From positions 1,736,001 through 1,800,000 of the forward strand of contig NZ_JHZX01000001.1 in the NCBI RefSeq assembly GCF_000688335.1: 64,000 nt of DNA, given 5' to 3'. The notes beneath the pieces are model-generated. The model was not told the origin of the DNA, did not search any database, and saw only the letters and a program-made list of their open reading frames with translations. The stretch comes from Sediminibacter sp. Hel_I_10. GTDB taxonomy: Bacteria; Bacteroidota; Bacteroidia; Flavobacteriales; Flavobacteriaceae. Shown here in pieces: positions 37,962 to 45,739 of the stretch; within the stretch, counting starts at the first letter, position 1; every line of letters begins with the position of its first letter. Both the position numbers and the translations under genes were made by a program.

Positions 37962-39751
37962 TCTTTTTTGTAAAAGGCTTTAATTTTTTGAGCTCGAGAT
38001 AAGCCTACTACAGCTTCCAAATCTTCTTGTTTTGCCTCTTTAATTCGTTTTAAGGATTTAAAGCGTTTCATCAAAGCTACAACAGTTTGCTCACCAATAC
38101 CCGAAATACTTTCCAATTCTGTAGTTAAGGCACCTTTGCTTCGTCTATTTCTATGATGCTCTATACCAAATCGATGGGCTTCATTTCTAAGATGCTGTAT
38201 GACTTTAAGCGTTTCACTTTTTTTATCTAAATACAGCGGGATGGGGTCATCTGGGTAAAATAACTCTTCCAATCTTTTGGCAATACCAATAATGGCAATT
38301 TTGTTTCGAAGCCCTAAAGCATCCAAACTTTTTAATGCTGAATTGAGTTGCCCTTTACCGCCATCAATAATAATAAGCTGTGGTAAAGATTGCTCTTCTT
38401 CAACTAAACGTTTGTAACGTCTGTAGACCACTTCTTCCATTGAGGCGAAATCGTCTGGACCTACCACCGTTTTTATATTAAAATGCCTGTAATCCTTTTT
38501 ACTCGGCTTTCCATCCTTAAAAACCACACAAGCCGCAACCGGATTTGTACCCTGTATGTTCGAATTATCAAAACATTCGATATGACGTGGCTCTTCTGGT
38601 AATCGCAAATCGGCCTTCATCTGTGCCATAATACGATTGGCATGGCGATCTGGATCCACAATCTTCACTTGCTTAAAGCGCTCCATACGGTAGTATTTTG
38701 CATTCCGAAGTGACAAGTCCAATATCTTTTTCTTGTCGCCTAACTTGGGAATGGTGACTCTAATCGTTTCACCTAGATCCACTTTAAAAGGCACGTAAAT
38801 TTCTCTTGAATTGGAGTTAAAACGTTGTCGTATTTCAGTTATTGCTAACTCTAAAAGTTCTTTATCCGTTTCGTCTAATTTCTTTTTGATCTCTAAGGTA
38901 TGTGACCTGATAATGCTTCCGTAGGACAATTGTAAAAAGTTGACATAGCCATAACCCTCATCACTCATGATGCTAAACACATCAACATTGCTAATTTTGG
39001 GATTAACAACGGTAGACTTAGATTGGTAGTTTTCTAAAACCTCTATTTTTTCCTTAATACGTTGTGCTTCCTCAAAATGCATGTTGGCCGCCAAATCTTT
39101 CATTTGGGTCTTGAACTGAGAAAGTGAATCCTTAAAATTTCCCTTTATAATCTCTCGTATGGCCTTTATGTTAGCGTTGTATTCCTCTTCATCTTGAAAA
39201 CCTTCACAAGGGCCCTCGCAATTGCCTAAATGATATTCTAAACAGACTTTGTATTTTCCTGCTTCAATTTTTTCTTCGGAAAGATTAAAATTACACGTTC
39301 GTAAGTGGTAGAGCCCTTTGATAAGGTCTAATAGTGTCCAAACTGTTTTCATACTTGTGTAAGGACCGTAATATTCTGAACCGTCTTTAAATATGCGTCG
39401 AGTGGGAAAGACTCTGGGAAAACGTTCTTTTTTGATGCAAATCCAAGGGTAGGATTTATCATCTTTTAATAACACATTATAACGCGGCTTGTTCTTTTTG
39501 ATCAAATTGTTTTCAAGCAGCAGGGCATCTGTTTCTGTCTCTACCACAATATGCTTGATCTTGGCAATCTTCTTCACCAGTACTCTGGTTTTACCATTAT
39601 CATGGGTTTTGGTAAAGTAAGAACTAACGCGCTTCTTAATGTTTTTAGCCTTGCCTACATAGATCAATTTATCCTCCTTATCAAAATATTGATACACGCC
39701 TGGCTGTTGAGGAAGGGTCTTAATTTGGATATCTAGCGTAGGGTTTTGCAT
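37958..39751 (-). CDS. uvrC: excinuclease ABC subunit C
   Basis: A 597-residue nucleotide-excision repair nuclease starting at ATG 39751 (the preceding TTG codon is unlikely). It has an N-terminal GIY-YIG nuclease (GVYQYFDKEDKLIYVGKAKNIKKRV), a Cys-rich stretch (CLEYHLGNCEGPC), a UVR motif (AANMHFEEAQRIKEKIEVLE), the RNase H-like nuclease (ECFDNSNIQGTNPVA) and a C-terminal helix-hairpin-helix (SISGIGEQTVVALMKRF). It works with UvrA and UvrB. The length is typical. Confidence 0.96.
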   Translation of the reverse strand: MQNPTLDIQIKTLPQQPGVYQYFDKEDKLIYVGKAKNIKKRVSSYFTKTHDNGKTRVLVKKIAKIKHIVVETETDALLLENNLIKKNKPRYNVLLKDDKSYPWICIKKERFPRVFPTRRIFKDGSEYYGPYTSMKTVWTLLDLIKGLYHLRTCNFNLSEEKIEAGKYKVCLEYHLGNCEGPCEGFQDEEEYNANIKAIREIIKGNFKDSLSQFKTQMKDLAANMHFEEAQRIKEKIEVLENYQSKSTVVNPKISNVDVFSIMSDEGYGYVNFLQLSYGSIIRSHTLEIKKKLDETDKELLELAITEIRQRFNSNSREIYVPFKVDLGETIRVTIPKLGDKKKILDLSLRNAKYYRMERFKQVKIVDPDRHANRIMAQMKADLRLPEEPRHIECFDNSNIQGTNPVAACVVFKDGKPSKKDYRHFNIKTVVGPDDFASMEEVVYRRYKRLVEEEQSLPQLIIIDGGKGQLNSALKSLDALGLRNKIAIIGIAKRLEELFYPDDPIPLYLDKKSETLKVIQHLRNEAHRFGIEHHRNRRSKGALTTELESISGIGEQTVVALMKRFKSLKRIKEAKQEDLEAVVGLSRAQKIKAFYKKE

Positions 39752-39867
39752 CAATGTAAAGGTACTATTTCAATTTTATTTGCTTGGCTTTCCTCTAAAA
39801 AAACATTCGTTAAAGTCCTTGGTCATATGGAGTTTTCACTAACTTGCATGTTCATTTAATTCAAAAG

Positions 39868-40332
39868 ATGCCCAAAAAAGTAATTGGCAGAATAGATAAA
39901 GCAGATTTCCCCACGCTCGACTTGTCTGATATTGATATCAAAATCGATACTGGGGCCTATACCTCATCGATACATTGCCATAAATTTTATGAAGAAGACG
40001 GTATGCTCAAATGTCTTTTTTACGATAAGGAGCATCCTAATTACAATGGTAAAAAGATTGTTTTTAAAAACTTCTCTACCACTAGAGTTAAAAGTAGTAA
40101 TGGCATTGTACAGCAACGCTATAAAGTAAAAACATCGATCATTATTTTCAATAAAAAATATAGTATACATTTGACCTTGAGCGATAGGGATGATATGAAG
40201 TTTCCTATTTTGATAGGGCGTAAATTTTTATTGAAAAAATTTGTGGTAGATGTGAGCTTAAAAAACCTATCTCATCAAAAGAAAATAAAATCTGGGACAA
40301 CTCCCGATACCGTTAATACAAAAAAATCATAG
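39868..40332 (+). CDS. RimK-associated retropepsin-like/ATP-dependent zinc protease family protein
   Basis: A 154-residue protein starting at ATG 39868 (the ATG at 39844 adds only eight poorly fitting residues). The motif IDTGAYTSSIH resembles the DTGA active site of retropepsin-like proteases in the family Pfam calls putative ATP-dependent zinc protease (RimB/LysX-associated). The core (IGRIDKADFP ... FPILIGRKFL) fits the family. The rimK gene starts four bases after its stop, and the pairing of the two families is common. I infer a role in the same protein- or amino-acid-tagging pathway. Confidence 0.88.
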   Translation: MPKKVIGRIDKADFPTLDLSDIDIKIDTGAYTSSIHCHKFYEEDGMLKCLFYDKEHPNYNGKKIVFKNFSTTRVKSSNGIVQQRYKVKTSIIIFNKKYSIHLTLSDRDDMKFPILIGRKFLLKKFVVDVSLKNLSHQKKIKSGTTPDTVNTKKS

Positions 40333-40335
40333 CGC

Positions 40336-41208
40336 ATGAATATTGTCATTTTGTCTCGAAATCCTCATTTGTATTCTACCCAAAGATTGGTAGATGCTGC
40401 AAAACAGCGTAAGCATACTGTTGAAATTGTTGATCCCTTAAAATGTGAGATCATCATCGAGAAAAAAAATCCCGGAGTTGTTTATAAAGGTAAAATGATT
40501 GAAGGCGTTGACGCCATCATTCCAAGAATTGGAGCTTCTGTTACGTTTTATGGCACGGCAGTGGTAAGACAGTTTGAGATGATGAAAATTTTCTCTACAG
40601 TTGAATCACAAGCTTTAGTAAGATCTCGTGATAAATTAAGAAGTCTTCAGGTCTTGTCACGTGCAGGCTTAGGAATGCCAAAAACGGTATTCTCTAACTA
40701 CACAAAAGATGTTTCAGACATCATTAAATACGTGGGTGGCGCTCCCTTAGTCATCAAACTTCTTGAGGGTACTCAAGGATTGGGCGTGGTTTTAGCCGAA
40801 ACCAATAACGCAGCAGAATCTGTACTTGAAGCTTTTAATGGACTACAAGCAAGAGTAATAGTTCAAGAATTTATCAAAGAATCTAAAGGAGCTGATATTA
40901 GGGCCTTTGTAGTAGATGGCAACATTGTTGGGGCTATGAAACGCCAAGGGAAGGAAGGTGAATTTAGATCAAATCTTCACAGAGGAGGAAGTGCCAACGT
41001 GATTCAACTTACAGACGAAGAAGAAAATGCTGCATTACGAGCTGCAAAAGCTCTTGGCTTAGGAATTTGTGGTGTTGATATGTTACAATCTGCTCGAGGA
41101 CCATTAATTTTAGAAGTAAACTCTTCACCTGGTTTGGAGGGTATTGAAACCGCTACTAAAAAAGATATTGCAAAAACTATCATTAGATATATTGAGCGTA
41201 ATGTTTAA
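40336..41208 (+). CDS. rimK: ATP-grasp ligase, RimK family (ribosomal protein S6 glutamate ligase type)
   Basis: A 290-residue ATP-grasp enzyme. Family motifs are [79 protein letters not shown] and the metal-binding [15 protein letters not shown]. coli RimK adds glutamates to the C-terminus of ribosomal protein S6. The real acceptor here is not known, since related enzymes modify other proteins or cofactors. It sits between a retropepsin-like and an aspartoacylase-like gene. Confidence 0.93.
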   Translation: MNIVILSRNPHLYSTQRLVDAAKQRKHTVEIVDPLKCEIIIEKKNPGVVYKGKMIEGVDAIIPRIGASVTFYGTAVVRQFEMMKIFSTVESQALVRSRDKLRSLQVLSRAGLGMPKTVFSNYTKDVSDIIKYVGGAPLVIKLLEGTQGLGVVLAETNNAAESVLEAFNGLQARVIVQEFIKESKGADIRAFVVDGNIVGAMKRQGKEGEFRSNLHRGGSANVIQLTDEEENAALRAAKALGLGICGVDMLQSARGPLILEVNSSPGLEGIETATKKDIAKTIIRYIERNV

Positions 41209-41380
41209 TTGAATTTCTCGATTTTCAACTGTCGTTTCATCACTTAAGATCGGTTTCTAATCATAGAATTTAAAGTCTTTTTAGTTTCAATGATAAATAA
41301 AATTTTATTTTTTGATTTCGAATTGATCTTTTTGATTCATTATCATTAATCATCAAATTCAAGAATAAACATAGCAATGC

Positions 41381-42391
41381 ATGAGTGATACTAAGGAAAA
41401 AACCGTTGATGATCTTATTATTTTAGGAGAGTCTGTAGCCAAAGGAAAGACAACCACCTTAAGTTTTAATGTTGCCAAGCTACACACCCAGAATAGCATT
41501 GACGTTCCCATTATCATTTCAAGATCTAGAAAACCTGGCCCTACTGTTTTAATGACTGCGGGCATTCACGGCGATGAAATCAACGGTGTTGAAATCGTAA
41601 GACAAATTATTGCTAAGGGAATTAATACCCCAAAAAAGGGAACAATCATCTGTATCCCGGTGATCAACGTGTTTGGTTTTATCCATATGGACCGGCAATT
41701 TCCCGATGGAAGAGATCTTAACCGGGTATTTCCTGGTATTCAGGGCGGGTCTTTGGCTAGTCGTGTGGCCTTTCAATTGGTCACAGAGATCCTACCTCAT
41801 GTTGATTTTATCATGGACTTTCATACCGGAGGTGCTGGTCGTTTTAATGCGGCACAAGTTCGTATTATTGAAGATGAGCCTTTATTATATGAATATGCGC
41901 AAGTCTTTGGTGCACCCTTTATTTTATACTCCCAAAACCTCAGCAAATCCTTTAGAAATGCCTGTCATAAACTGGGCATTCCCATCTTACTATTTGAAGG
42001 CGGCAAGTCGTTTAACATAGATAATAACATTACCAACACAGGGGTTAACGGTGCTAAACGAGTTCTCAACCATATGGGCATGCTCAACAGCAAGTTTAAG
42101 ACCTCAAAACCAAAAGAAGCCTGTATTGTAGTTAAAGACAGTAAATGGATTCGTGCGAAATTTTCAGGGATGTTTAAATCTACCATAACCATTAATTCTT
42201 ATGTAGAGAAAGGGGATGTTTTGGGTAATATAACCGATCCCTACGGAAGCTTTAATCATTTTGTTAAAGCACCGAATGCCGGTTATATTTTCAATATTAA
42301 TGAGTCGCCTATTATATACCAAGGTGATGCTATCTTTCATATTACACTTGCTATCGTTGATGACAAAACCCCAACTCCGGAAAGCCTATAA
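41381..42391 (+). CDS. succinylglutamate desuccinylase/aspartoacylase family zinc hydrolase
   Basis: A 336-residue M14-like carboxypeptidase-fold enzyme. The zinc ligands appear in GIHGDEINGVE (His and Glu) and MDFHTGGAG (His). Asn/Arg substrate contacts lie in DGRDLNRVFPG. The C-terminal beta domain carries a lipoyl-like half motif (VEKGDVLGNITDPYG). It follows rimK after 172 bases on the same strand. Members of this family release amino acids from N-acyl or side-chain amides. Here it may remove what RimK adds, but that is inference from position. The next gene starts inside its last 32 bases. Confidence 0.88.
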   Translation: MSDTKEKTVDDLIILGESVAKGKTTTLSFNVAKLHTQNSIDVPIIISRSRKPGPTVLMTAGIHGDEINGVEIVRQIIAKGINTPKKGTIICIPVINVFGFIHMDRQFPDGRDLNRVFPGIQGGSLASRVAFQLVTEILPHVDFIMDFHTGGAGRFNAAQVRIIEDEPLLYEYAQVFGAPFILYSQNLSKSFRNACHKLGIPILLFEGGKSFNIDNNITNTGVNGAKRVLNHMGMLNSKFKTSKPKEACIVVKDSKWIRAKFSGMFKSTITINSYVEKGDVLGNITDPYGSFNHFVKAPNAGYIFNINESPIIYQGDAIFHITLAIVDDKTPTPESL

Positions 42392-42929
42392 AGTGCTTCG
42401 AAAAGGCCTCTCATCTGAAGATGTAGAGGAACTTAGCTTAAAAATCGCCAACCAACTGCTCACCATGAAGGTCTGGGATAAAAGCTTCTATCATATTTTT
42501 TTGAGTATTGTAGAATATAATGAAGTCAATACCGATTACATCCTTAACATTTTGTCGGGCAAAGACAAAAACATTGTGCTGTCAAAAAGTGATTTCGGCA
42601 ACCATAAAATGACACATTATCTGTTAACCGATAGTACCCGAATCAAGAAAAATGAATACAACATCCCCGAGCCTGTAGACGGTATAGAAATTGACAGCGC
42701 TAAAATTGAAGTGGTTTTTGTACCCTTATTGGCTTTTGACCAATCTGGCCATAGAATTGGATATGGCAAAGGCTTTTACGATATGTTCTTAAGCCAGTGC
42801 AAACCCGAAACGCTTAAAATCGGACTCTCATTTTTTAAACCCGAAACAGCTTTTAGCGATATCTCTCAACATGATATCGGTTTAGATTTTTGCGTGACGC
42901 CTGAGGCGGTTTATAAGTTCAGCGAATAA
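42360..42929 (+). CDS. 5-formyltetrahydrofolate cyclo-ligase
   Basis: A 189-residue enzyme that returns 5-formyl-THF to 5,10-methenyl-THF using ATP. The start is the ATG at 42360 (MTKPQLRKAYKVLRKGLS); the frame is open further upstream, but that part reads over the aspartoacylase-like gene. The signature is FDQSGHRIGYGKGFYDMFL near the C-terminus, with KLRK/RKG basic contacts at the start. It overlaps the previous gene by 32 bases in a different frame, so coupling is likely. Confidence 0.93.
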   Translation: MTKPQLRKAYKVLRKGLSSEDVEELSLKIANQLLTMKVWDKSFYHIFLSIVEYNEVNTDYILNILSGKDKNIVLSKSDFGNHKMTHYLLTDSTRIKKNEYNIPEPVDGIEIDSAKIEVVFVPLLAFDQSGHRIGYGKGFYDMFLSQCKPETLKIGLSFFKPETAFSDISQHDIGLDFCVTPEAVYKFSE

Positions 42930-43028
42930 GAGCCCTCTTAAAACTACTATAAAACACAAATAATATAATGGACATCGAACATTACCCTTTAGTTATTTGC
43001 TTTCATACATCGATACTTCAGGATCGTT

Positions 43029-43586
43029 TTACTCAATCCAAGCATCTAAAGAGGTGTAATAAATCCATTCACCATTTTTGTTCAAAAATACACTTATACC
43101 TCCCTCCATGGCTTCCTCGTAACCATAAGCAAAACCTATTAGTGCATAATTTTCTTTGCTTGTAAATTTTGGAGATGATACATTAATAGAAAATGAAGAG
43201 TTTAAATACGTTCTTGAGATTTTATTTGAATTCCAACTGACCTCAAATTTATCAGCCACCTTGATCAAAGTTGAATCAAGCATCTCATTACCTTTTTGAC
43301 CTTTTAAAAATTGTAAATTTTGATCCTGAAAAATTTGAGAAAAAACAGCATTACCTAATTTTTCTCGAAGAGCGCAATTAGTGAAGTCATCCGTATCTAT
43401 TTTATCAAAATATCTGACTATATAATCATCAAGATTAGTTTTAATATTCACTTTTTGACCATTAAAATTTTCTAAATTTCTTTCAATTTGCATGTTTATG
43501 ATGGTATAAAAATCACTTTCAAGATGATTATACGTAGAACTACAAGAAATAAATAAAATCAAAAACAAATAGATTATTATTCTCAT
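43029..43586 (-). CDS. small SPII lipoprotein of the accessory locus (candidate immunity-type partner)
   Basis: A 185-residue protein starting at ATG 43586 (an upstream ATG would mask the signal). The lipobox is LFISCSS (Cys15). The body is Asn/Lys/Asp-rich with no recognised enzyme motif. The C-terminal part (SSPKFTSKENYALIGFAYGYEEAMEGG ... NKNGEWIYY) has the same pattern as the neighbouring lipoprotein at 43740-44369 (FSSKKNLAAIGLGVHRG ... KINGNWIIKYF), so the two belong to one family. It is the last gene of the locus. The family function is unknown to me; immunity to the metallopeptidase-like domain upstream is a hypothesis. Confidence 0.8.
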   Translation of the reverse strand: MRIIIYLFLILFISCSSTYNHLESDFYTIINMQIERNLENFNGQKVNIKTNLDDYIVRYFDKIDTDDFTNCALREKLGNAVFSQIFQDQNLQFLKGQKGNEMLDSTLIKVADKFEVSWNSNKISRTYLNSSFSINVSSPKFTSKENYALIGFAYGYEEAMEGGISVFLNKNGEWIYYTSLDAWIE

Positions 43587-43739
43587 GGCATTGATTCCTT
43601 GGGAGTAGAACCTCAAAATTTAACATATTTTTTATTATGTGAATAAACAAAAAATAGACTGATTAATGATAGAGAATCCCTATTAGTAATTTTTTTCTTG
43701 TGAATTAAGCATATTGAATTTAAAATCAAAACTACTATA

Positions 43740-44369
43740 TTAAGAATAGGATTTTGTTTTGAAATATTTGATAATCCAATTACCGTTTATCTTTTCCAAT
43801 ATATATAGATTGAAGTATGAATCTAATCTCCCTCTATGAACGCCTAAACCAATTGCGGCTAAGTTTTTCTTTGAACTAAAGGCTATATTTGTAAAACTGA
43901 TAATACCATCAACCCCAAATTCTTTTTTCTCCATTTGGTTAATAACTCTTTGATTTAATTGCAGAATTTCCTTTTTAAATAAATTTTCGATAAGCCTTTT
44001 ATTTATCGTTTCTTCTTTTTCAAATTTTAACAAACCTTTCAGGGTTTCATAGTCAATTGAATCAATCTCTGCTTTTCCGAACCTAGCTTGAGAACCTCTT
44101 TCTTTCCAGAACTTTGAAGAAAAATTAATATCTTCATCCAAAACGAAATAATTGGGGTAAATAGCATAATTAAATTCCATAATTCCATAATCTTGAGAGA
44201 GAGAATCTAATTTATGCTTTTCATGATCTGGAGGAGGTGGTAAAGGTAATTGTCTTGGAATCGTTTCATTAATTACCTTTAGTATTTGCAACTTGTCCTG
44301 AAAATCTGCATGCCCTTGACAAGAAGAAATCAATAAAATTAAGCTTAGGATATAAAAATTTAGTCGCAT
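43740..44369 (-). CDS. small SPII lipoprotein directly after the orphan metallopeptidase-like cassette
   Basis: A 209-residue protein with lipobox Cys17 (LLISSCQGH). A Pro-rich stretch (PRQLPLPPPPDHE) follows, then a mixed alpha/beta body and the C-terminal pattern shared with the lipoprotein at 43029-43586. Its ATG lies inside the last ten bases of the HESIH cassette gene, so the two are translationally coupled. Such tight coupling is typical of effector-immunity pairs, but no experiment is implied here. Confidence 0.82.
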   Translation of the reverse strand: MRLNFYILSLILLISSCQGHADFQDKLQILKVINETIPRQLPLPPPPDHEKHKLDSLSQDYGIMEFNYAIYPNYFVLDEDINFSSKFWKERGSQARFGKAEIDSIDYETLKGLLKFEKEETINKRLIENLFKKEILQLNQRVINQMEKKEFGVDGIISFTNIAFSSKKNLAAIGLGVHRGRLDSYFNLYILEKINGNWIIKYFKTKSYS

Positions 44370-45013
44370 ACAGTTGTATTTTGATTAACTATTGCTCTAT
44401 AAGACTCATATAGACTATCATCTGCATCAGACAGAGGTGCTGCTTGGTCCCAAGCCCTTAATCCATCCCACGAAAACGCTTTATAATAATCTATGGAATA
44501 GTTATTATTATCGTATTCTCTTAAAGCTTCAGAAATGGGGTTTATGTAGTTATAACTCATATAAATGTGGTCAATGTCACCGCCACCTAAAAGCTCTTTA
44601 TAGTATTTATATAAATCAAATAAATAAGGTCGGTTATTTACATCTATACTTCCTAATTGATACTGTTTGACAAATCTCGCGAGTTCTGCATGTATAGATT
44701 CATGCAGGATTGCTTGAGCAATCTGAATAGGACTATTAGGAATATCTTCAAATGTGATTACAATATTGTTGGGATCTGAATCATTTGTACATTGATCTTC
44801 TGTTTGAGAACATTCACCAACCTCGAAAGTCAAATTGAAATTAGGGTCGTCTATAAAAGCACCAACTGTATTTCTAAATAGAGGATTATTGTCTGATGTT
44901 AATTTGTCATATGCACATTTTAATTTTACATTGTTGACAAAACTTGAGTCTAAGATTACTTTATTTGGATAATCCACCTCACCATCAGGCAAGGTCTGAA
45001 GGGCTAAGCTCAT
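44360..45013 (-). CDS. orphan C-terminal metallopeptidase-like cassette (no scaffold, no signal peptide)
   Basis: A 217-residue frame starting at ATG 45013 that begins mid-domain with MSLALQTLPDGEVDY. Residues 104-108 are HESIH in LHESIHAELARF, a zincin-type HExxH. Further on come DHIYMSYNYINPISEALREYD and YYKAFSWDGLRAW. The C-terminal domain of the large lipoprotein at 45740-47704 has the same order: HELIHAEL, HHNQMAAFY ... DAMKAYD, and YEALSWAGL. The first 15 codons match that gene at the DNA level, and one extra base upstream shifts the frame. It is thus a cassette cut off from its delivery part. It may be silent, a recombination donor, or decaying. Confidence 0.8.
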   Translation of the reverse strand: MSLALQTLPDGEVDYPNKVILDSSFVNNVKLKCAYDKLTSDNNPLFRNTVGAFIDDPNFNLTFEVGECSQTEDQCTNDSDPNNIVITFEDIPNSPIQIAQAILHESIHAELARFVKQYQLGSIDVNNRPYLFDLYKYYKELLGGGDIDHIYMSYNYINPISEALREYDNNNYSIDYYKAFSWDGLRAWDQAAPLSDADDSLYESYRAIVNQNTTVCD

Positions 45014-45016
45014 CAA

Positions 45017-45140
45017 AAGCCTTGGTGTTTTTACCTTTGGGATCTACCCCAATATATCTTTCCTCCCATCATGATAGAAATCAAGCCATATTTTTATGAC
45101 CAACCTTTAGGGTTGTGCAAATCAGGACATACAGTTTTTA
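45017..45140 (-). pseudogene. decayed coding remnant upstream of the orphan cassette
   Basis: Two short frames read like protein. ATAAAAATATGGCTTGATTT codes IKIW..., continuing DFYHDGRKDILG until a TAG. The adjacent frame resumes with GVDPKGKNTKAFDEL after what would be a single-base loss in a G run (about 45043-45046). KAFDEL matches KAFTEL of the large lipoprotein, and one extra base then separates it from the LPDGEVDY frame. Two small frameshifts in about 60 bases suggest a once-continuous gene. The origin of the part before KAFDEL is not recognised. Confidence 0.45.
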
Positions 45141-45272
45141 CTCAACTGATCCTTCTCTATAAAACTCTAATTCCTCACAATCCATACAACTATTATCATC
45201 TAAATGTATAATCGGTTTTGATTGTATTGCATCATCTAGCCGTAACCTGTAATTTCTCAATCTCAATTTTCC

Positions 45273-45298
45273 TTTGATGAATTTATTTGATGAATTTA
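45273..45298. repeat. perfect 13-bp tandem duplication
   Basis: TTTGATGAATTTA occurs twice head to tail (45273-45285 and 45286-45298). The second copy contains the stop codon (45296-45298) of the minus-strand small lipoprotein gene. Thirteen is not a multiple of three, so it would alter any frame passing through. Confidence 0.9.
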
Positions 45299-45736
45299 TG
45301 AGTTCAAATTTTTTTTAATTAATAAATTTTCTCCTTTGAATAAATAGCAACTATCTTTTTTAATAATTATTTTTGTTAATTGAGCATACTTTTTATTGTG
45401 AATCTGTTTTAATCGATAGACTCCTTTAAAGCTATTATATACATTTAATTGAGTCATATTTTGGTTTATAGTATGAATTCTATCCCAGATATATAAATCA
45501 ACTAAACTATCATTTCCCATTATAGTTTGATATTTAGCAATTAATATGGAATCTTTGGCAGTGCCCGTTTCCATATTTAGAATGTTTGAAAACCTATTAA
45601 ATGGAATTTTATCGATTTCTTTTTTCGATTTGAGTAGGCTATCATAACTTTTTTCGATTTCCGAGCAATGATTGGATTTGTGTTTTTCCTGACACGAAAA
45701 GCACATTATAATAATTAAGAGAGCAATTCTTTTCAT
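45296..45736 (-). CDS. small SPII lipoprotein directly downstream of the large metallopeptidase-like lipoprotein
   Basis: A 146-residue protein with lipobox Cys15 (IMCFSCQEK). The body is Lys/Ile/Asn-rich with helices (SEIEKSYDSLLKSKKEIDK). No family is recognised. It starts three bases after the stop of the 654-residue lipoprotein, so both are one transcript. A second frame, entered by adding one A in the eight-A run near the stop, stays open for about 50 further codons to 45138. The protein may therefore be a truncated version of one near 200 residues, like its neighbours. I infer a cognate partner of the HELIH domain. Confidence 0.75.
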   Translation of the reverse strand: MKRIALLIIIMCFSCQEKHKSNHCSEIEKSYDSLLKSKKEIDKIPFNRFSNILNMETGTAKDSILIAKYQTIMGNDSLVDLYIWDRIHTINQNMTQLNVYNSFKGVYRLKQIHNKKYAQLTKIIIKKDSCYLFKGENLLIKKNLNS

Positions 45737-45739
45737 AAT

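Noticed and set aside
42261-42359. N-terminal extension of 5-formyl-THF cyclo-ligase
   Set aside because: It is an out-of-frame reading of the aspartoacylase-like gene; the family start fits the ATG at 42360.
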